A stretch of DNA of 64,000 bases, from contig CAWCWN010000003.1 of NCBI GenBank assembly GCA_963799245.1, positions 124,001-188,000 of the forward strand, read 5' to 3'. Under the pieces are notes generated by a model. The model ran no database searches. It worked only from the letters and a program-made list of their open reading frames with translations, and was not told the DNA's origin. Positions 1 through 8,964 of this stretch are shown here, piece by piece. Position 1 is the stretch's first letter; every line of letters starts with the position of its first letter. Source of the stretch: CAWCWN01 sp963799245 (GTDB lineage Bacteria; Chloroflexota; Ktedonobacteria; Ktedonobacterales; Ktedonobacteraceae). A program made the position numbers and the translations under genes.

Positions 1-264
1 AATATCCGCGGGAGAGGCGCATTGTTTATCTATAGGGAAAGGAGGCATAGCGACAAACAAGAGGAGCCTTTTTTGCAGGCAGTGTGTAGTTCCGCGCTAC
101 CCATGGCGAACTTTAAGCCGTCCACCAGGGTTGTGGAGATGACATGCCACCTATCAATGAGCCCTGGTGCCTGTGACAAGGAGTTACGTAGCATAGCACT
201 CGTCCCATGAGTAGTAACGTCTGTCTATGGATTGCTAGTCTTTTTTCGAAAGGTGGTAACTTCA

Positions 265-933
265 ATGGCTCAATATGCAGTTGAACATGCCGAAGCAGAG
301 GCGCATGCGGCAGTCGCAAACCCTGCTCCGCTCGGCTTGAGCGCCTTCGCGCTCACGACGTTCGTCCTCAGTTGTTCCAACGCCGGTTTCATCTTTACAG
401 GGATAGGAGCAGGAGCCGCTATTGTTGTCGGCCTGGCCCTGTTCTATGGCGGAGTTGTCCAGCTCGTTGCCGGCATACAGGAGTTTAGGGCAGGCAACAC
501 TTTCGGTGCCACCGCCTTCTGCTCCTACGCGGGCTTCTGGCTTTCTCTCGGTGTTGTGCTTTTACCTCCGGCAAACATTGCTGGTGTCATCCTCAAGGGT
601 GCTACCCTTAATCAAGCCCTTGGAGTCTTCCTCCTGGGGTGGACAATCTTCACCCTCCTGTTGTTCCTTGGTACCCTGAGAAGCAACCTGGCTCTTATGG
701 CCGTCTTCGGTGTCCTGTTCCTGACGTTCCTTTGCTTGACCATTGGCAACATAGTCTCTGCCTCTGCAATATCCAACTACGGTGCCGCAGGTGCGACGGC
801 CGGGAACACATGGATCGCGATTGGCGGCTGGCTTGGTATCATTACCGCGCTGCTTGCCTGGTACACCGCGCTCGCTGGTCTCCTGGCATCCAGTAAATCT
901 GCGTTTACGCTACCGGTCTTTCCAAGGACCTGA
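265..933 (+). CDS. satP: acetate uptake transporter, AceTr/SatP (GPR1/FUN34/YaaH) family
   Basis: Predicted six-helix inner-membrane acetate/succinate:proton symporter of 222 residues, close to the usual length for the family. The N-terminal signature NPAPLGLSAFALTTFVLS matches the family's N-P-x-P-L-G-L motif, and hydrophobic segments follow throughout to the C-terminus. I chose the ATG at 265 because AAAGGTGG lies about 8 bases upstream; an in-frame start at 232 has no such site. It stands alone and is followed by a strong hairpin. The call rests on the signature and topology; substrate range is inferred from the family. Confidence 0.9.
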   Translation: MAQYAVEHAEAEAHAAVANPAPLGLSAFALTTFVLSCSNAGFIFTGIGAGAAIVVGLALFYGGVVQLVAGIQEFRAGNTFGATAFCSYAGFWLSLGVVLLPPANIAGVILKGATLNQALGVFLLGWTIFTLLLFLGTLRSNLALMAVFGVLFLTFLCLTIGNIVSASAISNYGAAGATAGNTWIAIGGWLGIITALLAWYTALAGLLASSKSAFTLPVFPRT

Positions 934-1017
934 TCTCATCGCTCAGTGAGCCATATCTCAGGCCCATCCTTTCCTCCACCAGGAGGACAGGTGTGCGAAG
1001 CGGAGGTGATGCCAGCG

Positions 1018-1047
1018 CACCCGGCACCGCATTTGCGGTGCCGGGTG
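1018..1047 (+). terminator. hairpin terminator after satP
   Basis: A perfect 13-bp GC-rich stem (CACCCGGCACCGC and its complement) with a four-base loop, followed by only a short T-rich tail. A second 9-bp hairpin (GGAGAGACA/TGTCTCTCC) follows at 1055-1078. Placed to end the satP transcript. Confidence 0.7.
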
Positions 1048-1186
1048 TTTCTCTGGAGAGACAGGTGCGTGTCTCTCCTGCTTGAGAAAGGCCGGCTAAC
1101 AGCAGCTGGCAGCCCTCTACCCCCGGAGGAGACGCGCAATCCCCACCGCAATATCTGCCTGGATCGTGCTGGGACTTGCTGCGCTG

Positions 1187-1252
1187 CTAAGCATGCGCGG
1201 CAAGCTCGCATGACTTCGCAGGGAGATCGGCCTGGTGAGCGCGCATGCTTAG
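1187..1252. repeat. 12-bp inverted repeat with 42-base spacer
   Basis: CTAAGCATGCGC at 1187-1198 is repeated in inverse as GCGCATGCTTAG at 1241-1252. It lies in the gene-free stretch 934-1418 between satP and the stress protein. Apart from this and the two hairpins near 1018-1078 I see nothing else there. It could be an operator or a cruciform. Confidence 0.5.
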
Positions 1253-1418
1253 TGACCGAGATGTGATGCGAAATCCGGGCCATTGTGATCAGAATGTAAG
1301 AAGAAGCGTCTATGCTCCCTATGCAGAGGAGCATACGTAGGGGTCGCGGGCGCGATCTTGCGTGGTGGCAGGCATCGCGCCTACGACCCCGAGAAGGCAA
1401 AACGAGCGGAGTATCAAG

Positions 1419-2465
1419 ATGCTGCAAAACATTCTCGTCCCTTTAGACGGATCGTACGACGCGGCCAGCGTCATCCCCGTCGCCGCGCGCCTTGCGCGGG
1501 CGACCGCTGGCTCAGTGGTGCTGTTACAATCGGTCTTCTATCCCCTTGAAAACGGTGAGATCTTCACAGAACCACAGGTGGCTGTCAAAGGGCCATCAGA
1601 GGAGGATCGAGCGCGAGTAATTAGCTATTTGACGCGGCTTGCCGCCTCCGAAGCGCTGGCAGGTGTGCCTACCGCTATCGACTGCATGGATCGTCCGCCC
1701 GTAGAGGCAATTCTTGCGGGTGTGCGCAGGCACAGGGCACACATCGTCGTGATGTACAGCAGTGGCATCAGGGGAGTTGAGCGCTGGATTACAGGCAGCA
1801 TCGCCAGGGAGGTCGTGCGTCACCTGCCGGTCCCCGCGCTGGTTTTACGCACCGAAGAGAGCCTGGCCGACCTTGCGCCGGGAGGTATTCGCCCCATAGT
1901 TGTCATGGTAGCGCTGGACGGTTCTGCGTCGGCAGAAGCGGGGCTGAAGCCAGCGGCGCTTCTCTGCGCCGCTCTATCGGCTCCGGCTGCGGGCGCGCTT
2001 CACCTGGTCAGGGTCCTCCATTTCCCTCCCATAGGGATCGCTGGCTACCGCGAGCAGGATGCTGCCAGGAAGCTGGCTGAGTCAGAGGCGCAAGTCTATC
2101 TGCGCTCGATCGAGCGGCGCCTGCGCGAAGGAGATTTCGCCAAGCTGCAGCTCGCGGTCACCTCGTCAATTGTCGCCAGTTCAAATATCGCCCACAGCCT
2201 GAGCGAATTTGCGACAAACTGCACCAGCAGGGAAGGTCTCGAGGAGATCAGTGGCTGTCACGTGATTACAATGGCGACACACGGGCGCAGTGGACTGCAG
2301 CATCTTCTGGCGGGCAGTGTAACTGAGCGCGTCTTCGACGCCACCAGGCAGCCAATGCTGATCGTGCGCTCATCCCAGCCAGAGAAATCCTACGTTGAGA
2401 GAGGCCCCGCGGTAAATGAGATACACTACTCGACCCTAAGAATGGAAGACGTTCAGCTCCACTAA
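1419..2465 (+). CDS. universal stress protein with two UspA domains
   Basis: Tandem UspA protein of 348 residues, cytoplasmic, predicted to bind ATP. Domain 1 begins at the start (MLQNILVPLDGS) and closes with GVERWITGSIAREVV. Domain 2 starts around residue 165 and carries the nucleotide-binding signature THGRSGLQHLLAGSV followed by PMLIVRSS. The ATG at 1419 is preferred because GCGGAG sits seven bases upstream; a longer reading from GTG at 1362 lacks a ribosome site. It is monocistronic, between a promoter-bearing gap and a strong terminator. Family is clear; the stress signal is not visible from sequence. Confidence 0.9.
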   Translation: MLQNILVPLDGSYDAASVIPVAARLARATAGSVVLLQSVFYPLENGEIFTEPQVAVKGPSEEDRARVISYLTRLAASEALAGVPTAIDCMDRPPVEAILAGVRRHRAHIVVMYSSGIRGVERWITGSIAREVVRHLPVPALVLRTEESLADLAPGGIRPIVVMVALDGSASAEAGLKPAALLCAALSAPAAGALHLVRVLHFPPIGIAGYREQDAARKLAESEAQVYLRSIERRLREGDFAKLQLAVTSSIVASSNIAHSLSEFATNCTSREGLEEISGCHVITMATHGRSGLQHLLAGSVTERVFDATRQPMLIVRSSQPEKSYVERGPAVNEIHYSTLRMEDVQLH

Positions 2466-2522
2466 TAGGGCTCGCAGCAGCCAGGCTCTCCAGCGCTTAG
2501 CCAGAGCAATTGACCTACGCCA

Positions 2523-2565
2523 GGCGCGGGCCTACCCTTTAGATAAACAAGGGTGGGCCCGCGCC
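2523..2565 (+). terminator. intrinsic terminator after the stress protein
   Basis: A 17-bp stem (GGCGCGGGCC... pairing with ...GGCCCGCGCC, one G-T pair) and nine-base loop, followed by TCTTTGTGTT. Confidence 0.8.
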
Positions 2566-2636
2566 TCTTTGTGTTATTCTGCGACATCCTCAACGGCATG
2601 GCGCTGAAAACGCCTGAAAATGCAGTTGCAAAAAAT

Positions 2637-2665
2637 TTGCAAAAGTCCCTGAAATTGCTTATACT
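2637..2665 (+). promoter_or_regulatory. sigma70-type promoter of the nickel/cobalt permease
   Basis: TTGCAA at 2637-2642 and TATACT at 2660-2665 with a 17-base spacer. The predicted leader is about 110 bases. A short hairpin CCGCGC-TTCT-GCGCGG (2751-2766) ends just before the GGAGGAGG ribosome site, so translation control is possible. Confidence 0.6.
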
Positions 2666-2780
2666 TACTTACGGTACATGCACGATCATGAAAACACTAG
2701 GACGAAACGTTTGCAGCGCTAAGGCCAGTGCTATCAAACTGTTTTTCTCACCGCGCTTCTGCGCGGCTGGAGGAGGTTCC

Positions 2781-3890
2781 ATGAGTAGTAACTTCAGCGT
2801 CTCTGCGCTCACCCATGTTTTCAGCGACAGTTCAAGTGACTTACGTCGCAAGATCATCGGCATTTACGCCTTGCTGATTATCTTCAATGTCGCTGCCTGG
2901 GCGCTGGCTTTCGCCGGGTTCGCGGTGCAATATCCAGCCCTGCTAGGCACGGCATTACTGGCATACACCTTTGGTCTACGCCACTCCGTCGACGCAGATC
3001 ATATCTCGGCGATCGATAACGTGACACGAAAGCTCTTACAGGAGAACAAACGGCCTATCGCTGTTGGCTTCTTCTTCTCGCTGGGTCACTCGACCATCGT
3101 AGTCGGCCTATCAGTCCTCATTGCCATCGCTGCCGCCTTCATCAAAACAAATATCCCGTCATTGCAAAGCGCAGGTGGCCTGATTGGCACTTCGGTCTCA
3201 GCGCTCTTCCTCTACCTGATCGCCTTCATCAATCTGCTTGTGCTATGGGAAATCTTCCGCACCTTCCAGAAGGTAAAACGCGGGGAGGAGTACAACGAGC
3301 AGACCCTCGATGATTTCTTAAATCAGCGCGGACTGATGGGTCGCTTCTTCCGCCCCCTGCTCAGAGTAGTGGACAAGAGCTGGAAAATGTATCCGGTGGG
3401 GTTCCTCTTTGGGCTCGGCTTTGACACGGCGACCGAGGTCGGACTGCTGGGTATCGCCGCCGTCGAGGTTGGGAAGGGCCTGCCAGTCCCCTATATCCTC
3501 ATTTTCCCGCTTCTGTTTACGGCGGGGATGTGCTTGCTTGATACAACCGATGGCATCTTGATGCTGGGAGCCTATGGCTGGGCCTTTGTAAAGCCTGTAC
3601 GCAAATTGTATTATAATCTGAACATCACACTGGTCTCGGTCCTGGTGGCTTTTGTGGTGGGCACAATCGAGATCATCTCGATCATCAGCGCTCCATTGCA
3701 TCTAACGGGCGGCCTCTGGGATTACCTCAATAACCTGGACTTTGGCCTCCTCGGCATACTTATCATCGGCATCTTTCTTGCAAGCTGGGTAATTTCAACG
3801 ATCATCTACAAAGTCAGGCGCTACGATGACATTCAGGTTATGATAGCGGCCAAACCCGATGAGCTGGTCAGCAGCAGCAGCGGCCAATGA
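2781..3890 (+). CDS. nickel/cobalt transporter, NiCoT (HoxN/HupN/NixA) family
   Basis: High-affinity Ni2+ or Co2+ permease of the inner membrane, 369 residues. The defining helix-2 signature is present as RHSVDADHISAIDN (canonical RHAxDADHI), followed by FFSLGHSTIVVGLS and GFDTATEVGLL, the other two family motifs. About eight hydrophobic segments are visible. The ATG at 2781 is chosen because GGAGGAGG lies five bases upstream; the in-frame extension to 2553 runs through the promoter and terminator. The Ala to Ser change in RHSVD is a small departure from consensus. No hydrogenase or urease genes are nearby, so the metal is not fixed by context. Confidence 0.92.
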   Translation: MSSNFSVSALTHVFSDSSSDLRRKIIGIYALLIIFNVAAWALAFAGFAVQYPALLGTALLAYTFGLRHSVDADHISAIDNVTRKLLQENKRPIAVGFFFSLGHSTIVVGLSVLIAIAAAFIKTNIPSLQSAGGLIGTSVSALFLYLIAFINLLVLWEIFRTFQKVKRGEEYNEQTLDDFLNQRGLMGRFFRPLLRVVDKSWKMYPVGFLFGLGFDTATEVGLLGIAAVEVGKGLPVPYILIFPLLFTAGMCLLDTTDGILMLGAYGWAFVKPVRKLYYNLNITLVSVLVAFVVGTIEIISIISAPLHLTGGLWDYLNNLDFGLLGILIIGIFLASWVISTIIYKVRRYDDIQVMIAAKPDELVSSSSGQ

Positions 3891-3900
3891 ATATCATCCA

Positions 3901-3935
3901 AGGGGGGTCCGGGTTCAAGGCCTGGATCCTTTTTT
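3901..3935 (+). terminator. intrinsic terminator after the nickel permease
   Basis: A 13-bp stem with several G-T pairs (3901-3913 with 3921-3933), a seven-base loop and a T run (CCTTTTTTAT). Confidence 0.75.
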
Positions 3936-3982
3936 ATGCTGCGCTGGAGGATTGAAGGTGACCAGAGAAGGTTAGTATCCTA

Positions 3983-3991
3983 TGGTATAAT
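3983..3991 (+). promoter_or_regulatory. extended -10 promoter upstream of lipoprotein gene
   Basis: TGGTATAAT is a perfect extended -10 element 48 bases before the ATG at 4039. No good -35 is seen at 17 bases, as expected for this promoter class. Confidence 0.6.
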
Positions 3992-4038
3992 TTGCTGGAC
4001 ATGACGTTCTACCTGTTGTTCTCTTTGAGAAAGAATGT

Positions 4039-4515
4039 ATGAAAGCTCTCTGTTCTATCCTATTGAGTGGTAGCCTGTGCGGCGTGCTTGTTGTGATATT
4101 GAGTGGGTGCGGTTCCACAGCCAGTCCTATTAACATACAGCCAACCGTGACTATAAGTAAGACATTCCAGGCCGGCCTATCGCCGGTCCCTACGGCCCCT
4201 CCCTACCGCTGTGGAGCGTGGGCGTCGAATAATGCGCCCAATGGATTTACAACCATTACCATCTACGCCAGAATTACGAGGGGTGTTGAGCCGGTGAATG
4301 GGGCCACGGCTGCGGCGGTGGTGCATTTTCAGGGCTTTGACCAACCGCTCGCAGCACAGGCGCCAAGCGATAGTGGCGGCTATGTAACGTTTACATTGCC
4401 CCTGCAGGGACACCAGCCCGGCCAGGTTCCTGCCACGGTTGATGTCACTTTTACCAACGTGCCTGGAGGACCCGCTACGTTGCAGTGTACCCCGGCATTT
4501 TTTACGCCCCAGTAA
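4039..4515 (+). CDS. secreted lipoprotein of unknown function
   Basis: A 158-residue protein with a lipoprotein signal: positive start (MKALC), hydrophobic core and lipobox LSGC with the lipidated Cys at about residue 24. The mature part has alternating polar/hydrophobic beta-type sequence with an Ig-like look (pairs such as GVEPVNGATAAAVVHFQG and GGYVTFTLPL) and two conserved-looking Cys residues. I do not recognise a named family. It overlaps mutM tail-to-tail by 14 bases. Confidence 0.7.
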   Translation: MKALCSILLSGSLCGVLVVILSGCGSTASPINIQPTVTISKTFQAGLSPVPTAPPYRCGAWASNNAPNGFTTITIYARITRGVEPVNGATAAAVVHFQGFDQPLAAQAPSDSGGYVTFTLPLQGHQPGQVPATVDVTFTNVPGGPATLQCTPAFFTPQ

Positions 4516-5404
4516 GTCTCTGGCAGCTGGGACAGAAATGGGCTGTGCGCTGAGCAATGAGCACGCGCTCAATCAGTGTGCCGCAGCGTTCGCAGACCTT
4601 GCTTGTGCCATGACGGGAGTAGACGTGCAGGTGGTCGTAGTTGTTGCCGGGATTTCCCTGCAGGTCCCGATAGCCGCTAAAAGATGTACCCCCATGCTCA
4701 ATGCCACGGCCAAGGACCTCCACGATGCCCGCATGCAGTTGGCGGATCTCGCTGGTCGTGAGCGAGTCGGCTCGGCGCAGCGGGTGAATAGAGGCATAAT
4801 AGAGGGCCTCATCGGCATAGATATTCCCCAGGCCGGCGACGACCCCTTGCAGCAAGAGGGCCGCTTTAATGGCGGCCTTGCGCCCGGCAAGGGCTTTTGC
4901 CAGGCGCTCAACGGTAAATTCGACGTCCAGGGGCTCCAGCCCAAGCGCCTTGAAAACTTCCTCCTCACTTGCGGCAGGCCATAGTTCGATGCGCCCAAAT
5001 TTACGCGGATCGGTAAAGAGGAGGAGCCGTCCATCTGCAAGGATAAAGCAGACGCGGCAATAGGGTGTTCTGCCGTTAAAGGCCGGCCCCTTGAGCCGCC
5101 AGGCGGCTAAATCTCTCTCTTTGAGGCTGATGTCGATCTCCTGGCCAGGCGGCAGGAGCAACAGATTGCCAGACATACGGCGATGAATGGTGAGGATAAG
5201 CCCACCCGACAGGTCGCACATAAGGTATTTGGCCCGTCGTCGCACACGCAGAATACGACGATCAACTATCTCAGCCAGGAAATCTGGCAGAGTGGGGTGG
5301 CCAATGCTGCGTTCCCAGTAGACCTGGGCCTCTGCGATAGTCGCTCCCAGCACGCTGTCGCGCAGCTGGCGCACGGTATACTCTACTTCTGGTAGTTCTG
5401 GCAT
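4502..5404 (-). CDS. mutM: formamidopyrimidine-DNA glycosylase (Fpg)
   Basis: Base-excision repair glycosylase/AP lyase removing 8-oxoguanine and formamidopyrimidines, 300 residues. The protein starts MPELPEVE, giving the catalytic Pro2 and Glu3 after Met removal; this fixes the start at 5404 although the frame is open five codons further. LILTIHRRMSGNLLL is the helix carrying the Lys/MSG region, and the C-terminus has the zinc finger CERCG...CPSCQ. The frame ends 14 bases inside the convergent lipoprotein gene, so no separate terminator exists between them. Confidence 0.95.
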   Translation of the reverse strand: MPELPEVEYTVRQLRDSVLGATIAEAQVYWERSIGHPTLPDFLAEIVDRRILRVRRRAKYLMCDLSGGLILTIHRRMSGNLLLLPPGQEIDISLKERDLAAWRLKGPAFNGRTPYCRVCFILADGRLLLFTDPRKFGRIELWPAASEEEVFKALGLEPLDVEFTVERLAKALAGRKAAIKAALLLQGVVAGLGNIYADEALYYASIHPLRRADSLTTSEIRQLHAGIVEVLGRGIEHGGTSFSGYRDLQGNPGNNYDHLHVYSRHGTSKVCERCGTLIERVLIAQRTAHFCPSCQRLTGA

Positions 5405-5588
5405 ATTTTCCGTCTGCATTTACTCAGCCCTGTTCTCAGGCGGGAACAGGGCCTCTCATTAAACTCTATTTTACGTGATACTGCTGTTCTGTTCTTCATC
5501 CCGCGCTCGAGCTAAGCCTCATGCCGTCGCGTGGTGTTCGTCTCGTCATGCCTGGCTCGCCCTCCTGTGGTTCCTGTGAGGCGAGCGA

Positions 5589-6434
5589 CTAGCTGTTTGC
5601 GTTCCCCACACTGATCGCCGAGCCGCTTGTTCCCTGGAACTGTACCTTCACTTTCACGTTCGAGTTAGCCAGGATGCTCTGAGCGTTGCCGTTGTAATCA
5701 CTCAGGTCGGCACCGGGAGCGATCGGGAAGTTATAGCTGTGGTTGCCAAGCTTGAAGTGAATGACCTGGTCCGCACCAACGCCGCTCGTCGTCACACCGA
5801 CGTACTCGATGACGTTCTGCTTTTGCAGGTCGCCGCTGTCAGTTGTCTGCAGTTTGGTCGCCGTGAAGCTACCGTTACTCGTGTTTACAATAGCCTTAAC
5901 CTTGATCAACTGGCCGACGGCTGGCTGAACGCCGTTGAAGTCCGAAGTGTCGGTCTGAGTGTTGGTCAGCAGGGACAGCATTGAGCCGTCGGGCATGCTC
6001 ACCGCCATGCTGCCGTTCCCGACACTCTGCACTTTACCGATCAGCAAGATGCTGCCGGGCGCGTTCACACCTGGGGGCTGATTCGAGCCCGGAGTCGTGT
6101 TGTTGGTCGTTCCCGGTGTATTTACATCTGACTGCGGAGACGTACCACTGGAGATGGTGTACGAGCCATCGCTGTTTTGAGTGACCTGAATGGTGTAGGT
6201 ATGGCCCACCTGGCCCTGCAGAACTGCCAGTTGCTGGTCAGTGAGACCTTTAATTGTAATCGACTGTCCATTGCCATTCAACGTAACACTGTGGTTGACC
6301 ATATCAACAGAGCTAACCGAACCACTCACCTGACCATTTCCGTTACTGCTGAGGCCGCCACATGCCGAAATCAGAACCATTAACACAATGGCTGCAATGC
6401 CAACGATGATGAGTCTGAACATTTTGAAATTCAT
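5589..6434 (-). CDS. DUF5666-type secreted lipoprotein
   Basis: A 281-residue lipoprotein: signal peptide followed by lipobox ISAC near residue 25, then a Gly/Asn-rich linker. Three units resembling DUF5666 repeats can be seen (GQVSGSVSSVDMVNHSVTLNG, GKVQSVGNGSMAVSMPDGS, and the C-terminal part around VIEYVGVTTSG), separated by a Thr/Pro/Gly linker at about 95-125. The start has GGGAGGAG eight bases upstream. The family is common in Chloroflexota and has no assigned role; an extracytoplasmic beta-domain protein is the safe reading. Confidence 0.75.
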   Translation of the reverse strand: MNFKMFRLIIVGIAAIVLMVLISACGGLSSNGNGQVSGSVSSVDMVNHSVTLNGNGQSITIKGLTDQQLAVLQGQVGHTYTIQVTQNSDGSYTISSGTSPQSDVNTPGTTNNTTPGSNQPPGVNAPGSILLIGKVQSVGNGSMAVSMPDGSMLSLLTNTQTDTSDFNGVQPAVGQLIKVKAIVNTSNGSFTATKLQTTDSGDLQKQNVIEYVGVTTSGVGADQVIHFKLGNHSYNFPIAPGADLSDYNGNAQSILANSNVKVKVQFQGTSGSAISVGNANS

Positions 6435-6559
6435 GATGTTTCTCCTCCCTCATGTCGAGAGTGCTGTTCGCCCATCGCATCCTTGCAGTTCTTATCAATC
6501 TGTATTGGCGCTTTTTCGTGCGTATTGTCTATCTCCTCTTTCATCTTACTATGAGTACG

Positions 6560-6568
6560 ACTATACCA
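6560..6568 (-). promoter_or_regulatory. extended -10 promoter of the DUF5666 lipoprotein
   Basis: On the minus strand the site reads TGGTATAGT, about 125 bases before the ATG at 6434. The gap 6435-6836 holds nothing else I can support. Confidence 0.5.
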
Positions 6569-6836
6569 GCTGTATTTGGCGCTCGCTAGGGCCTGGGGCA
6601 CAGAAAAAATGTGAAGTAGTACATGGAATGTATGTGATAATGCTCACATCAAACGCAGTATAGCGGGGTAGCCGGCCTGGAACCCGGGTCTGTGCTGATG
6701 AGCCTGGTCGGTCGAACTTGCCGAGAGCAAACAGAGCGGGGGCGGCCCATCTTCACCACTCCCTTTGAGTGTCCTGCTGGCGTGCAGCAGAGGAGTAGCT
6801 TATTTCCCATATCTCTCCTTATAGCAATAACGGTGA

Positions 6837-8510
6837 CTAGAAAGCTTGAGCTTGCCTCTTACGAGTGACCAGGTTGTAGATGAACAGCAGCAAAGGGAGC
6901 AAAATGATGCACGGTATAATCTGCGCTATCAGGTATAAACTCACAGTTACAGGCTGTGAATTTATACTATCCATCAATAGAATAAGGGCAACAGCAATAC
7001 AAATATCTATTACTCCTATACATGTGGCAAAAACAATCTTCCCAAATGTCTGATATTGCCTATTCGTTTTGAATAACATACAGCCAGCGAAAAACCCTGA
7101 CAGGGTTATAGCTATGGCAGACCACCAGTCAATTGCAGCCCCAAATGGACCTGATACTGTCAAGGTGGCAAAGAAAATACCGATGCCAGTTGCTCCAATT
7201 GCTACCCAGGGGCCAAACGCCAGGCCGAAAAAGATAGGCAACACCCATATGAAACCGAATAGAAGCTGTGATAGCGTTATATTCGCTGCGTCGTTACTCA
7301 CTACATAAGCAGATAAAAGCCCATAGGCAACCGCTGCATAGCAAATAGCACAAATGATGATAGTAACAAGCTGCTTGCTACGAAACTCCCACACTTGCAA
7401 AGGCTGCGCAGCAGTTTGTGCTGTAGTGGCAGAAGTACCCTGCATTGACGCAGGAAACGCAACATACTGCGTAGGAGGGAGAGATGTAACAGAGGGTGAT
7501 GCTGGCACTGCGGCAATCAGCGTTGGAGCAACGGGAGGTTGTGGATTGTGAGGAGAAACTTCAGCGGCAGAGGAGGAAGCGATAGCCTGCAGCTGTTGCT
7601 GGATGAGGTGAATGTTGGCGGGCCTTTTGTCTTCTTCCAGTTCCAATAGCTGCGTAAGCAATGTAGCCAACTCGGGAGGTGCTGTTGGCACGAGAGACTG
7701 CAAGGGAGGAAAACAGAATGGAGAGGAGGCAGGATCGTGCCCTGTAACGAGTTGAAATAACGTCGTTCCCAGGCTGTAGATATCGGAGCGCGGCTTTGTT
7801 TGCGCCGTACCGTATTGCTCTGGTGGCGCGTAGCCCATCGAGCCATAGGCTGCCGTATCCTTTGCCTGCCCTTGTTTGAAGTGACGCGCAATGCCGAAAT
7901 CAATCAGGTAAATATGTCCACTGGCAGTACGCATGATATTGGACGGTTTGAGATCACGAAAGATAATTGGCGGCGACTGAGAGTGCAGGTAGTCCAAAAC
8001 CGTACACAACTGGATACCGATTTGCAGAGCTTCAGCAAGTGGGAGCTTGCCATCTCTGGTATGCCTGAGATAGGCGGACAGCGTCTCACCTTGAATAAAA
8101 CTCATAACTAGATACCAGCGCCCATTTTCTTCAAAGTGATCAAAAATACTGGGCAAATTGGGGTGCTGCAAGCTCGCAAGCAGGATGGCTTCCCGTTTGA
8201 AGGCGTCGGCGGCCGCCTGTACCTCTTGCGCAGTTAGGTCGCGCTGGCTCATCACTTTGAGGGCGACAAGGCGGTTGCCAAGTTGCAGATCCTCGGCCTT
8301 GTACACGGCCCCCATTCCTCCCTTACCAATGAGAGCTATGATGCGATAACGCTGTTTCAGCACGACATTAGCGAGCTGGTGCCCGGTGGCAGCATTATGC
8401 GGGTCAGGTTGAGCGCTTGGCAAGGGGCGTCTACAAGCACGGCAGTATGAAGCATGTGGTTGATTTGCCGTGCCACAGGTATCACAGAAGAGTGAGGGCG
8501 GTGTTACCAT
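6837..8510 (-). CDS. membrane Ser/Thr protein kinase with zinc ribbon and ECF S-like C-terminus
   Basis: A 557-residue PknB-type kinase. Residues 9-26 form a zinc ribbon (C9xxC12...C23xxC26). The kinase domain spans about 55-310: glycine loop GKGGMGAVY, Lys85 in VALKV, catalytic FRDLKPSN (Phe in place of the usual His; Asp186), DFG at 204-206 and the APPEQY segment. A Pro/Ala/Ser linker (310-372) leads to six hydrophobic helices (about 378-550). Those helices, including LAFGPWVAIGATGIG and a WW pair before the fourth helix, resemble ECF transporter S components. The kinase assignment is firm; the membrane-domain match is pattern recognition. It probably senses a small ligand or membrane state. 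Confidence 0.88.
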   Translation of the reverse strand: MVTPPSLFCDTCGTANQPHASYCRACRRPLPSAQPDPHNAATGHQLANVVLKQRYRIIALIGKGGMGAVYKAEDLQLGNRLVALKVMSQRDLTAQEVQAAADAFKREAILLASLQHPNLPSIFDHFEENGRWYLVMSFIQGETLSAYLRHTRDGKLPLAEALQIGIQLCTVLDYLHSQSPPIIFRDLKPSNIMRTASGHIYLIDFGIARHFKQGQAKDTAAYGSMGYAPPEQYGTAQTKPRSDIYSLGTTLFQLVTGHDPASSPFCFPPLQSLVPTAPPELATLLTQLLELEEDKRPANIHLIQQQLQAIASSSAAEVSPHNPQPPVAPTLIAAVPASPSVTSLPPTQYVAFPASMQGTSATTAQTAAQPLQVWEFRSKQLVTIIICAICYAAVAYGLLSAYVVSNDAANITLSQLLFGFIWVLPIFFGLAFGPWVAIGATGIGIFFATLTVSGPFGAAIDWWSAIAITLSGFFAGCMLFKTNRQYQTFGKIVFATCIGVIDICIAVALILLMDSINSQPVTVSLYLIAQIIPCIILLPLLLFIYNLVTRKRQAQAF

Positions 8511-8571
8511 ATGAACTGACTCCTCGTTTATCGATCTACATTCTGTAACCTTTTAGGTAACCACATATCTG

Positions 8572-8596
8572 AGTATATACGGCTAACCAAGCTGAG
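8572..8596 (+). repeat. dispersed 25-base motif, copy 1
   Basis: AGTATATACGGCTAACCAAG followed by CTGAG. The same motif, with few changes, occurs at 45,685 and 61,955. Here the trailing palindrome found in the other copies is degenerate. Confidence 0.55.
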
Positions 8597-8625
8597 TCAA
8601 GATAAGGCGCTGTTTCCCTATTCTA

Positions 8626-8900
8626 GTGTCTACACTTCACGGGGCTACATATACTACAAACGCTAAGGAGAGCACCTTGCTCGTAGTCAGGGGTAAGCGT
8701 GTGCGCCCGGTGCTTGTGGCATCGATAATTGTCAGTCTCCTCATCTGGTACTTCGCCGAGGCTTTTGGTATGATTCTCACGGGCATGGCGACGGATTTCA
8801 ATTCAGGTCCGCTGCTCGTGGTGATGGCCCTGGCCTGCTGGCTGCTGGCACACGCCCGCGTCTCACAGCGGCGCAAATACATCTCGCACATGCGTTCGCA
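8626..8900 (+). pseudogene. C-terminal remnant of a membrane protein
   Basis: The reading frame contains VASIIVSLLIWYFAEAFG followed by TGMATDFNSGPLLVVMALA. This is a recurring C-terminal pattern (GxLxTGxATDxNSGPLLxLxALA) in a group of actinobacterial/chloroflexal membrane proteins. The upstream two thirds of such a protein are missing and no ribosome site precedes it. The frame then runs meaninglessly over the opposing DUF3267 gene. I read it as a decayed fragment. Confidence 0.4.
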
Positions 8901-8964
8901 AAAACGCTGCCCGCTTGCTTTATGCACCTCTCCCGCGTTATCTCTTCCTCCAGGCCAGCCTTCG

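Noticed and set aside
936..1427. 163-codon minus-strand frame between satP and the stress protein
   Set aside because: Runs through two terminator hairpins and an inverted repeat, with no ribosome site and Arg/Ser/Pro-rich composition typical of a spurious frame.
2580..2780. Cobalamin or NiCo riboswitch before the nickel permease
   Set aside because: The conserved cobalamin-box and NiCo core motifs are not present; only a short hairpin is seen.
5427..5452. 9-bp hairpin GCCCTGTTC/GAACAGGGC as a terminator
   Set aside because: It lies in the upstream region of mutM and has no T run in either direction, so I do not list it as a terminator.
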